From Diabrotica undecimpunctata (Eukaryota; Arthropoda; Insecta; Coleoptera; Chrysomelidae), in contig NC_092803.1 of assembly GCF_040954645.1 (NCBI RefSeq), forward strand, positions 123,089,961 through 123,153,960: a stretch of 64,000 nt of DNA. Direction: 5' to 3'. Position numbers and translations under genes: made by a program. A model generated the notes under the pieces. That model saw only the letters and a program-made list of their open reading frames with translations. It was not told the origin of the DNA and searched no databases. Each line of letters starts with the position of its first letter. The stretch's first letter is position 1. This document shows, one piece after another, positions 1 to 9,468 of the stretch.

Positions 1-800
1 TCCAGTATGCACCCTCCAATGTATTTTCAAATGACTTGTTGCAGTAAACTGCTTAAAACAAATTTCACACTTGTGAGGTTTGTCTCCAGTGTGCATTCTC
101 AAATGTGCTTTTAAATTACGTGGTCCACTAAACTGCTTAAAACAAATGTCACACTTATGAGGTTTTTCCCCAGTATGCACTGTCAAATGTTTTTTTAAAG
201 TATTTGCTTGAATAAATTGTTTAAAACAAATTTTACACTTATGAGGTGTTTCCCCAGTATGCACTCTCAAATGTATTTTCAAATGATTTGCTGCAATAAA
301 CTGTTTAAAACAAATTTCACACTTGTGAGGTTTTTCTCCAGTGTGCACTCTCAAATGTGCTTTTAAATTACTTGGTTGGCTAAACTGCTTAAAACAAATG
401 TCACACTTATGAGGTTTTTCTCCAGCATGCAATTTCAAATGTATTTTCAAATTACTTGTTGCAGTAAACTTCTTAAAACAAATTTCACACTTGTGAGGTT
501 TGTCTCCAGTGTGCACTCTCAAATGTGCTTTTAAATTACTTGGTTCACTAAAGTGCTTAAAACATATTTCACACTTATGAGGTTTTTCCCCAGTATGCAC
601 TCTCAAATGTCTTTTTAAATCATATGCGTGAATAAATTGCTTAAAACAAATTTCACACTTGTAAGGTCTTTTTCTAGTTAACACTTTCATATTTTTAGTT
701 AACGGTTTTCCTTCAACATGATGGTTCATATAATTTTCTTCGTGAGATATATGTTCAGTCAGTGCCTCCATAATTTCCACTTTGTTGTCTTGGAGATAAT
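1..800 (-). CDS. C2H2 zinc-finger protein, last exon (3' end outside window)
   Basis: The minus strand reads an open frame from about 800 down to base 1 with no stop, so the gene is cut by the window edge. At least eight tandem C2H2 fingers of 28 residues follow one another, each like KCEICFKQF...LK.HLRVH and joined by TGEKPHKC or TGDKPHKC linkers. The first finger starts near 695. An ATG lies at 771-769, but the open frame continues upstream to a good splice acceptor (TTTGATTTTTAG, AG at 802-801), so this is probably an internal or terminal exon and not a single-exon gene. The near-identical fingers suggest recent tandem expansion. Such proteins normally act as nuclear DNA-binding factors; target and partners cannot be told from the sequence. 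Confidence 0.85.
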
Positions 801-1142
801 CTAAAAATCAAACTGACTATAACATAAATATTTTAGTACAAGAGAAAATGAATGTGAAATAATCAAATTAAAGGTTAATAAAATGCAAGACAGCTGAGAA
901 GTACTCAAGGATACAAATTTATTTGAGAAACATTTGTTTTTGTCTTCTATAGGTGTAAGAGTCAGCCTCGTGTAGTTTAATGTGTACCTCACGCAATCAA
1001 CATAAAGCATATGAACACAAAAAAAACAATAATATTGTGATGTTGAGACAGTGGTGCACACAAAGGATCCACAATGAATTAGTAAAGTATCTTTTATACA
1101 TCCTCAAAATCACATTTAAGATCAAAATTATATTATATAATT

Positions 1143-1146
<4 letters not shown>

Positions 1147-1198
<52 letters not shown>

Positions 1199-1215
1199 AT
1201 ATGTATATATATAAA

Positions 1216-1287
<72 letters not shown>
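1147..1287. repeat. (TA)n microsatellite, compound
   Basis: Long alternating TA runs are broken by a short interruption around 1195-1218. Open frames through it give only Tyr-Ile repeats and are not genes. Confidence 0.95.
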
Positions 1288-1288
<1 letters not shown>

Positions 1289-1628
1289 CATACCGTTACA
1301 CGTCATTATCATTGACAGAGATCGAAGTTGACATAGTTGCCAAAGTATAAAAAAATCCTGAATCCATTTTAAATCAAATATGTCACATAATTATTGCAAA
1401 AGTGGATTATACAACAAAACAAATTAATATTCAATGTAAATAAATGGAAACAAAACAAGAGCTAAAAAATAATCTTGTTAAAAACAATTTGAGCCGCTTG
1501 TATGCGTCGCATAAAGATGTAAAATGGAATACTTAAACAAAAACAACACTTTTTTCATTACTTATTTACTTTGAAATGTTTTGTTACAACTAAATTTTCA
1601 AATGCTTTTTTTTTCTTCAGATTTATTT

Positions 1629-3233
1629 CTTCTTCTTCTTAAAGTGCCTATCGGTTCCGGATGTTGGCGATCATCACGGCTATCTTTACTTTATTTATTG
1701 CAGCGCGGAACAGTTCAGTGGTAGGCGTGTTATACCACTTTCGTAAATTTTGAAGCCAGGAAATGCGTCTTCTTCCCGGTCCTCTCTTACCATTTACTTT
1801 CCCTTGGAGAATCAGCTGGAGAAGGCCGTAACGTTCTTGATTTCTCATTACATGTCCTAGATATTCCAACTTTTTAGTTTTGACGGTCATGAGAATTTCA
1901 CATTCTTTCCCCATTCTACGCAGGACCTCCACATTAGTAACTCTGTCAACCCAGGATATACGTAAGATGCGCCTATAACACCACATTTCGAAAGCTTCGA
2001 GCCGATTCATAGATGCAACAGTCAGTGTCCATGCTTCCATTCCGTAGAGCAGAACTGTGAATATGTAGCAGTTCAATAGACGGCATTTTGTTTTTAATGA
2101 TATGTCTCGACTGTTGAAAATGGTTCTCATTCTAACGAATGCTGCTTTTGCTTTTATTATTCGCTGTTTAATTTCTGTTGAGTGGTCCCATTGGCTATTT
2201 AAATTGGTGCCTAGATATGTATATTGCTCGACTCTTTCGATATTCTGTTGGTTGATTGTAAGATGAGCGTTTAGTATTGGTTTTTTACTAATTGTCATAA
2301 ATTTGGTTTTCTTTATGTTAAGAGCTAGTCCGTATCTGTTGCTGACTTCTGTTATGCGATTTGTTAATATCTGTAAGTCATTCAGATTATCGGCAAAAAC
2401 TATAGTGTCATCTGCATATCTAATGTTATTCAACCATTCACCGTTTATTAGTATTCCTTTCGCACAACCGTCTAAAGCTTCCTTATATACCCATTCAGAA
2501 TAAATGTTGAACAACAATGGAGACAAAATACAGCCCTGTCGTACTCCACGTTCTATTGCAATTTTATCAGTTAACTGGTCTTCTATTTTGATTTTGGCCA
2601 TTTGATTGTAGTAAATGTTTCTGATAATTCTAAGATCTTTGTTGTCAATTCCAATTTCTTGCATTAGAGTCATTAATTTGTCATGTTTTACTCTGTCAAA
2701 TGCCTTCTGGTAATCTATAAAGCATACGTATATATCACAATTCACATCCCTGCATCTCTGAAATAGCACCTGTACAGCAAAAAGGGCCTCCCGTGTTCCC
2801 AGAGCATCACGAAATCCGAATTGTGTTCTTGTTAGTTGTTCCTCACATTTTGTATATATTCTTTTGTGAATGACCTTTAGAAATGTTTTAAGTAAATGGC
2901 TCATAAGGCTTATAATTCTATAGTCTTCGCACTTTCTCGCATTGGGTTTTTTTGGAAGATTTATAAAAGTTGACACTAACCACTCTTGGGGAACCACGCC
3001 CGTATCATATATACTGTTAAATATATTTGTCAACCATTTTATGCCATCATAGTCCATAAGTTTTAAGAATTCTGAGTGAAAATTGTCAGGGCCTACTGCT
3101 TTACCATCTTTGGTGCTTTTGATGGCATATTTTACTTCTTCGACTGTAAATGGTGGTCCAGATTCGCAATTGGTGTTTGTTGTAATACCAGTGTTACTTC
3201 GTATATCTTCAAAAGTTTTTTCCACGTATTTAA
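1629..3233 (-). mobile_element. RTE-type LINE, 5'-truncated, with target-site duplication
   Basis: The insertion is bounded by a perfect 12-bp direct repeat TCAGATTTATTT at 1617-1628 and 3234-3245. The element lies on the minus strand, has a GAAGAAGAAG-type 3' tail at its low-coordinate end, and is truncated at its 5' end inside the reverse-transcriptase frame, as target-primed reverse transcription commonly produces. The endonuclease domain is absent. Confidence 0.92.
1648..3225 (-). CDS. RTE-type reverse transcriptase, N-terminally truncated
   Basis: A 525-codon frame without internal stops. Visible reverse-transcriptase blocks in order are GKAVGPD near residue 42, a degraded P.....RIISL block near 105, FIDYQKAFDRV near 170, GVRQGCILSPLLFN near 230 and the catalytic RYADDT box near 270. 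These are followed by the conserved RTE tail LEAFEMWCYRRILRISW, KLEYLGHVMRN, GPGRR.SWL and MIANIRNR. The first codon is a GTG created by the 5' truncation and is not a real start; the frame stays open to the insertion boundary at 3233. It should encode an RNA-dependent DNA polymerase for LINE replication but lacks the apurinic-like endonuclease, so the copy is not autonomous. Confidence 0.9.
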   Translation of the reverse strand: MEKTFEDIRSNTGITTNTNCESGPPFTVEEVKYAIKSTKDGKAVGPDNFHSEFLKLMDYDGIKWLTNIFNSIYDTGVVPQEWLVSTFINLPKKPNARKCEDYRIISLMSHLLKTFLKVIHKRIYTKCEEQLTRTQFGFRDALGTREALFAVQVLFQRCRDVNCDIYVCFIDYQKAFDRVKHDKLMTLMQEIGIDNKDLRIIRNIYYNQMAKIKIEDQLTDKIAIERGVRQGCILSPLLFNIYSEWVYKEALDGCAKGILINGEWLNNIRYADDTIVFADNLNDLQILTNRITEVSNRYGLALNIKKTKFMTISKKPILNAHLTINQQNIERVEQYTYLGTNLNSQWDHSTEIKQRIIKAKAAFVRMRTIFNSRDISLKTKCRLLNCYIFTVLLYGMEAWTLTVASMNRLEAFEMWCYRRILRISWVDRVTNVEVLRRMGKECEILMTVKTKKLEYLGHVMRNQERYGLLQLILQGKVNGKRGPGRRRISWLQNLRKWYNTPTTELFRAAINKVKIAVMIANIRNR

Positions 3234-3467
3234 TCAGATTTATTTAAATTTCGGTTTTCTGATCGATAGTGATTAGATAGAGATCGATTATTTAGTCATA
3301 TAGGTCTGGTACGTTTTTTGGGCGGTGATAGAAGTGTATTAGTTTTTACGGCCTGAGAAATAGAACTCACAGTTGAAATATGTAAATCTAAAGCTGTAAC
3401 TACACGCTAACACAAGACTGTATATTTTAAGCATCTACAATAATATACAAAACATACATTTACATAC

Positions 3468-3584
3468 TTCTCTAACAGCAGTCAAGGGTAGAATGGGGCC
3501 GTTATTATCACGTTCCTGTTCAAAATAATGAATTAAAGAAGCTACCATATCGTTACAACGACTATTTAAATTCTTACGTGACAT
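3468..3584 (-). CDS. possible first exon of a transposase-like gene
   Basis: An ATG at 3584 opens a 39-codon frame (MSRKNLNSRCNDMV..., ending ...LTAVRE) that meets a strong donor, GTATGT, at 3467. The N-terminus looks like the start of a beetle transposase family with a helix-turn-helix followed by a DDE domain, but no following exon is found, so it may be an orphaned fragment. Function uncertain. Confidence 0.3.
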
Positions 3585-3887
3585 TTTTGAAATAAAACAC
3601 ACTAATTTTGTTCTAAAAAGAACAGATTTTATTAAATAGGTAAAAATATAAAACAAGACAAGTATTCACTTTAAAATTCAAAATAATAAAGTACAAAAAG
3701 TGTCAACATCGCAACTGTCAAATAAATGTTACCGATTTATGCCAAAATATCACCTTCGTTCGATTACAGTGTGTTCCGAACAAATGTTCTTCATAAAAAC
3801 GCTTTATAATGCATTTATACAAATTAAATGAAACATATTAAAAATAAAATTAAAGACAGTCAAGATTTCCTTTCACGCAAAAATAGT

Positions 3888-3948
3888 CTATGTATCTGTT
3901 GATACGTATTTCGCTTTAATAAAGCTCATCAGAACAGTTATTCATAGG
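3888..3948 (-). ncRNA. hammerhead ribozyme, canonical type I
   Basis: Read on the minus strand, all hammerhead elements are present. Core CUGAUGA is at 3932-3926. Stem II is GCUUU (3925-3921), loop AUU and AAAGC (3917-3913). Core GAAA is at 3912-3909. A very short stem III AUAC/GUAU spans 3909-3902, and the cleavable C is at 3901. Stem I is closed by CUGUU with AACAG next to the core, and by CUAUG (3947-3943) with CAUAG (3892-3888) further out, leaving an internal loop. Self-cleavage is predicted between 3901 and 3900. The tiny stem III is typical of hammerheads in Penelope-like elements and related retroelements; no coding part of such an element is visible next to it. Confidence 0.85.
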
Positions 3949-4278
3949 CTTTCTCAACGTGAAAATTAATCTATTTCTGTCTTTGGGAAGCAACGATAAA
4001 ATGGCTTCGAAACGGACGCAATAGCGACATCTGATATTAAATCCGTAAAATAGTTTCGAAACATATTAATGTATATTTCTTTAAGTTAACATTAATAGAA
4101 ATCTTTAAATATTATTTCTACGCGTATATAATATGTCTAGTGGCTGTAATGCCAGTGTACTCGGCAAAGTGATTCGAAAGAAGAACACACCTACCGCCTA
4201 AATATTTCGTGTTGGTATCGTGTGACCTCACACGGGCGATGACGCGGATGACGTGCAACGGTAAGTAAATTAGATGAA

Positions 4279-4280
<2 letters not shown>

Positions 4281-4358
<78 letters not shown>
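4281..4358. repeat. (AT)n microsatellite
   Basis: About 78 bp of uninterrupted AT dinucleotides. Confidence 0.95.
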
Positions 4359-4361
<3 letters not shown>

Positions 4362-4400
4362 CTAATAAATAAAAAGATAATTATTTAGTAAGACGGTACG

Positions 4401-5225
4401 AAACTGAAAAAGGTATTCTACTAAATGGTTACCAGCTAAACAACATCAGATATGCAGATGACACCATAACATTTGCGGGCAACTTAGAGGACCTACAAGT
4501 TCTTATAAAAAAAATCACATATTACAGTCAACAATATGGACTCAATATAAACGTTAAGAAGACAAAGCTGATAATAATAAGCAAGAAAAGGATAACAGAA
4601 CGTCAACCAATCCCCTGTAGAAAGAGTAACACACTACAACTACCTCGGCACCATAATAAATGAAGAATGGACCAACAACCAGGAGATTAGAGCACGCATC
4701 GGAAAAGCTAGATCCACCTTCAATCGGATGGGGGCCTTCTTCAAGAGTCACCTCTCTCGTGATCAAAAGTAAGAATGCTGCGATGCTACATCTTCTCTGT
4801 TCTTTTTTATGGTGTTGAATAGTGGACTTTAAACGAAGATATGTGCAGAAAACTGGAAGCATTTGAGATGTGGCTATATCGGAGAATGCTTACGATCCCG
4901 TGGACTGACTGAGTCACAAATGAGGAGGTCCTCAGAAGAATGGATAAGAACCGAGAGGTACTGACCACCATCAAATCTCGAAATTTACAGTTCTTCGGGC
5001 ATATTATGCGAAATGAATCCAGATATGCTCTCCTTCAAGCCATCCTGCAAGGAACAATATTTGGAAAACGAGGTCCAGGAAGAAAAACATCTTGGTTAAA
5101 GAACCTCAGAATCTGGGTCAATACAACATCTGTGCAGCTTTCCCGCGCTGCTGCAGATAAGATAAAGATTGTCATGATGATCGCCAACATTCGTAAGGGA
5201 TAGGCACATCAAGAAGAAGAAGAAG
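4401..5225 (+). mobile_element. RTE-type LINE fragment, decayed, with target-site duplication
   Basis: Flanked by the 11-bp direct repeat AAGACGGTACG at 4390-4400 and 5226-5236, with a (AAG)n 3' tail ending at the right copy. It begins inside the reverse transcriptase at a recognisable NNIRYADDT catalytic box (about 4440-4465). Several frameshifts follow, and the intact tail frame is 4940-5203 (FFGHIMRNESRY, GPGRK.SWLKNLR, MIANIRKG). It belongs to the same broad RTE group as the other fragments here but to a different subfamily from the copy at 1.6 kb. Confidence 0.88.
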
Positions 5226-5308
5226 AAGACGGTACGGCTCAAAAATGCCCAATTTTTTGGACTTAACGAAAAAGTGAAAAAATCTCAAATTTTAATGTTT
5301 TCTTTACT

Positions 5309-5717
5309 TCTTCTTAGAGTGCCTTCTTCTACGGAGGTTGGCAATCATAATGGCTATTTTTATTTTTGAACTTGCTGCTCTAAACAAATCAATCAATCTG
5401 CATTGATACCAATCACGTAGATTCTTCAACCATGAGTTCTGCCTTCTGCCAACAGATCTTCCTTGAATCTTTCCCTGTATGATGAGTCTCAAAATTTCAT
5501 ATTTTGGCCCCCTCACGTGGCCTAGGTATTCCAGTTTTCTGGTTTGTATAGTGGTGATTAGTTCTGTTTCTTTACCAACTCTCTCCAGTACTTCTTTATT
5601 TGTAATTCTATCAGTCCATGATATTTTTAATACTCTGCGGTATAACCAGAGTTCGAAAGCCTCGATTCTTTTTAAATTGCATTTTTTTAATGTCCAAGTC
5701 TCAGCTCCATATAATAG
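5309..5717 (-). mobile_element. RTE-type LINE 3' fragment with target-site duplication
   Basis: A 10-bp repeat TTTCTTTACT at 5299-5308 and 5718-5727 flanks the piece. On the minus strand only the last part of the LINE protein remains: a LEYLGHVRG-like segment, SWLKNLRDWYQ and IAIMIANLRRRR, then an AAGAAG tail. It is probably dead. Confidence 0.85.
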
Positions 5718-6063
5718 TTTCTTTACTGGAAACTAGTAAAAGTGCCCAAAAAATACAGAAAAAATTACTACTAACCAAAAAAAAATTACGTAAAAATCAA
5801 AGAAAAGTATATTTATGTCTTAATAAAAAAAAGTAACTAAGTAATTAAAACATAATAAATATCACTGAATTTTACTATTAAATTGTGGAAAATACGTAAT
5901 ATTGTTTAAAATAATCAAGACTCTTAAAATTTCAAAACAATATGGCGGACATGCGCAAGAAATTAAATATATTGTACATTCGACATTGTTGCCACTTTTA
6001 ACCTTTAAAAGATCTAAAAATTTAATTGAAATTACTTACCTTAATAAACAGGTGAATGCAATG

Positions 6064-6458
6064 TTAATAACCAGGGCCCCAATTTTGACAGTGTGTCATG
6101 TAATCCTGAAAAACTTCTCTGCCAAACGAGTACCAGTCAACCATCGACTTAGAAGAAATCCCGAACTCATCATTTACGAATTCTTGCCTAGGTGACTTTA
6201 AATATAATAAAATTGCCACCAACATAAATATTTTCTTTACCGGTAGTTTACACGCTTTCAAAAAGGTAAGCGTTTCTTTGCCGATAGAGTAAATCCACAG
6301 CTTTTGGGTATATTTTTGTGTCTTGGTACAAGTTTATTACACCTAAACCTACTTTCGGCGTTAATTCGCAACTCGTTGGCGCATCGACACACCATTTCGT
6401 CTTTTATCACACCATGTTTAATAATAAATTCTTCTGCACTACCTTTATTTAAGCACAA
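6064..6458 (-). pseudogene. Merlin/ISXO2-like transposase remnant
   Basis: Two adjoining minus-strand frames (6458-6258 and 6261-6064) together resemble the N-terminal half of ISXO2-like transposases used by Merlin DNA transposons. There is a zinc-ribbon-like segment with MVCRCANELRI and RFRCNKL, then CGFTLS, then a helix region ending FGISSKSMVDWYSFGREV. The catalytic part that should follow is missing. The break between the frames and the loss of ribbon cysteines indicate decay. The family assignment rests on pattern resemblance only. Confidence 0.5.
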
Positions 6459-6487
6459 CGCAAAACTTTCAGTAAATCTTAGTATAC

Positions 6488-7278
6488 ATTGTGTTGTATC
6501 AATCGCGATTGATTCGTTCGTTTTGATTCAATCACTTCAAAGTATTGAACGACCGAATCCCGCTAGTTCATAACGATCCGATCGTGCGGTGACAAAAATC
6601 TATTGATAGACCACAAAATCGCACAGCCAATAATCTCATTACTTTTGGTCCTCGGTCTTTCGTCATTTGCGACGAAGAACGATATATGCCATGCGGCTGA
6701 ACGATTTCATTCGTTTGAATCATTGAAAAATTAAAATACTACCTATTGAATTAAGAATTGCGTGCAAGGCAGAGACTTAGCTACATACCAGGAGTATTGC
6801 AGTTGAAAAATATTCTATAGGGCCCAAGAGATTGCTTCCGCTTGTGTTGTTAATAGATATTAGGTAGATAAAATCAAAAAATATCGCAAAATTAAAATTT
6901 ACACAATGATAATAAATATTTATATTTTGATTCAGCACATATTTCCATATAGATTTGTAATTATTTCTGAGATACAATAAGAACCTAAAAACAAAAACAT
7001 AATAAATTTAGTTTCTCGAATATTTCTTAAGAATCTAAGCCCTACTCGCACTAACATAAACATATAAAGGACAATGAAGGTGAATACACATATATAAAAT
7101 ACGCTAAGCAATACTACCGGCTTTCAGTCGATTCAGCTCAATCAATCGGTTACTTGTTATTTGTTTTAAACAGCAAGGGTAAGTATTGAAATAAACGAAC
7201 GATTGAAATGATTCGATCGTTTTCAGAGTCGGTCACTGATTGATTCTGTCCTTGTAAAATGAACGATTTACACAACAC
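6488..7278. mobile_element. non-autonomous hAT-like MITE
   Basis: An 8-bp direct repeat TAGTATAC (6480-6487 and 7279-7286; it extends to 9 bp with the next A) flanks about 790 bp. The ends are imperfect inverted repeats, GTGTTGTATCAATCG on the left against GTGTTGTGTAAATCG on the right. The interior is rich in copies of ATTGAACGA/TCGTTCAAT-like subterminal motifs and has no coding capacity. The target-site length fits hAT. Confidence 0.65.
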
Positions 7279-7289
7279 TAGTATACACC

Positions 7290-8286
7290 CACCACATTCT
7301 AATTATAGCTTCCGTTGGTGACGAACAAATAAGAAATAGGTAGGTCATTTTCCACCAATATCTCAAACACAATTACCAAATTTAGATGTTTTCAAAAATA
7401 TTGCAAATCTATAGTACACTTTAAAATATTTTCATATGAAATTATCTTTTATCGTGTACATGGAAACGCAGCCATAAAGAAATTTCATTAAGGAAATGAT
7501 TAATGTCGAGTATGTTGTATTGATTTCAAGAGAATACCTAGATTCTTAACCTAACGGTTAAGTATGTCTGGGAATCCCATAGTATTAATTTATTGAAATA
7601 CTATATGTATAATACATACATAAATTTCTCTAAAAATCCCACAATATATATTAACCGTACCGATACTCACGCACGATAGGTCGTACTCATCAAAAGACGC
7701 CGGGTTGGTTAATCCACGGATAATTCTTTTCGGTCAGGCGGGTTCTTTTTGATAAATTTGGTAAATATCGTTGAAGGCACGTTATAGTATTTTTCTGAGA
7801 GAACTTAATCCAAAAGGATTTATCTTTCATCACGTCCTAACTAGAAGGTTCCCGTTATTTTCGATATTCGTTCTGACCTTTTATCTTCTTAGAAATAGGT
7901 ACAGGCTGGCCTGTCATTTTTAAGTGGGGGATGTGCCACCTTTTTTGGGTAGTTTGGTAAATTTGGAGAGGAAGAAGATTACTTCTGGCAGGGTGATCTT
8001 TGAGTAAGTACGCTTGCTTATATTACCGGCTCTGTGTTATCTTACCGTCTCTGTGAATATTTTCATTAAGTGTGTATACACTTAACTGTTTCAGTTTCTT
8101 AATCTAATACCATATTAGATTAAAGATTAGTATAAACTACCTTTAAATTAATTAACTTCAGTGTTTAATACAAGTAAAGTAATTAGCTTCAGAGAAGAGT
8201 GCAGCAGTCATCAAGGTTTATCGTAAGTTACCATAATCATATTATCTTCAACTATCTGGGCGAATCTCCGTCTACTATTTCTTCTC
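7290..8286. other. no recognised feature
   Basis: AT-rich sequence without convincing coding frames, terminal repeats or RNA motifs. Confidence 0.5.
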
Positions 8287-8287
8287 C

Positions 8288-9440
8288 TGTCTTCTTCTTT
8301 TAGTGCCTATTCGTTCCGAATATTGGCAATCATTCTGGCTATAATTATTTTATTGACCGATGCTTTAAATAGATTCGTTGTTGTTGTGGAGAACCATTTC
8401 CTCAGGTTCTTCAACCATGATATTCTCCTTCTCCCAATTCCTTGCTTTCCGAATACTTTACCCTGTAGGATTACCTTCAGTAATCTGTATTTAGTGCTGT
8501 TTCTCATTATATGTCCGAGATATTCCAACTTTCTCCTTTTAATGGTATACATCACCTCTCTTTCTTTGCCCACTCTTCGTAATACGGTCTCGTTGGTTAT
8601 CTTGTCTGTCCATGATATCCTTAGAATTCGCCTGTATAGCCACATCTCGAAGGCTTCAAGTTTTTTCTCCATTGCTTCAGTTAGTGTCCAGGATTCAACT
8701 CCGTAATACAATATTGAGAAGATATAACATCGTAGGAGCCTTACTTTTATCTCCAGATTAAGATTGTGGCTTTTAAAGAGTTTGGCCATGTTATTGAATG
8801 CACTCCTAGCCTTCTCTATTCTACATTTTATTTCCTGTGAGTGATCCCATTGTTCATTTACTGTTGTTCCAAGATAGTTATACTGTTTTACTCGGTCCAC
8901 TGGTGTATTATTGATAAGTAGTTGAGCGTCTTTAACTTTATTTTTGCTGATGATCAAAAATTTAGTTTTTGTTATATTTACTTGAAGTCCAAATCTTTCA
9001 CTTACTTCATTTACTTTGTTTATCAGTTGCTGTAAACTGTTCAAACTGTCTGCAAAAATAACGGTGTCGTCTGCATAACGGATGTTGTTTAGGCGTTCTC
9101 CATTTAGAAGTATTCCATGTTCGCATTTTTCCAAGGCTTCACTAAATATTTCCTCTGAATATAGATTAAATAATATAGGTGAAAGTATACAACCTTGTCT
9201 AACGCCTCGTAGAATCTGGATCATTTCCGTTGGTTCACCTCCAAAATTCGTTCTTATTGTGGCTGATTGGTTCCAGTATAAATTTTGTATTATACGCCGA
9301 TCTTTATCATCCATTTGGGCTTTTGTTAGAATATCCATCATTTTTTGGTGTTGAACTGTATCAAATGCTTTTTGGTAGTCCACAAAGCAGGTGTAAATAT
9401 CGCAAGTCATGTATGTTACATTTTCTTCTAATGTCTTCAC
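8288..9440 (-). mobile_element. RTE-type LINE, 5'-truncated
   Basis: A minus-strand LINE with a 3' tail of AAAAGAAGAAG at about 8290-8301. The frame stops being LINE-like at 9440, where an in-frame TAA precedes it, marking the 5' truncation. Only a weak 7-bp repeat (TGTCTTC at 8288-8294 and 9432-9438) could be a target-site duplication, so the exact ends are uncertain. Confidence 0.85.
8307..9440 (-). CDS. RTE-type reverse transcriptase, N-terminally truncated
   Basis: A 377-codon uninterrupted frame that begins in the first catalytic block (CFVDYQKAFDTV near residue 20). It continues through LRGVRQGCILSP, the catalytic NNIRYADDT near residue 120 and KQYNYLGT, and then the RTE tail (AFEMWLYRRILRISWTDKIT, KLEYLGHIMRN, ISWLKNLRKW, MIANIRNE). 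The first codon is a GTG at the truncation point. The frame is intact, which suggests a fairly young insertion, but without the endonuclease and the upstream reverse-transcriptase region it cannot work alone. Confidence 0.88.
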   Translation of the reverse strand: MKTLEENVTYMTCDIYTCFVDYQKAFDTVQHQKMMDILTKAQMDDKDRRIIQNLYWNQSATIRTNFGGEPTEMIQILRGVRQGCILSPILFNLYSEEIFSEALEKCEHGILLNGERLNNIRYADDTVIFADSLNSLQQLINKVNEVSERFGLQVNITKTKFLIISKNKVKDAQLLINNTPVDRVKQYNYLGTTVNEQWDHSQEIKCRIEKARSAFNNMAKLFKSHNLNLEIKVRLLRCYIFSILYYGVESWTLTEAMEKKLEAFEMWLYRRILRISWTDKITNETVLRRVGKEREVMYTIKRRKLEYLGHIMRNSTKYRLLKVILQGKVFGKQGIGRRRISWLKNLRKWFSTTTTNLFKASVNKIIIARMIANIRNE

Positions 9441-9468
9441 TTATCTTTTGATCTCTCAGCGTAATTCC

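Noticed and set aside
980..1315. Open frame of Ile/Tyr repeats
   Set aside because: It is a translation of the TA microsatellite.
5902..6195. Plus-strand 97-codon frame
   Set aside because: Antisense to the Merlin-like remnant in part, no family resemblance.
8288..9438. TGTCTTC pair as target duplication of the 8.3-kb LINE
   Set aside because: Only 7 bp and similar to the tail itself, so not convincing.
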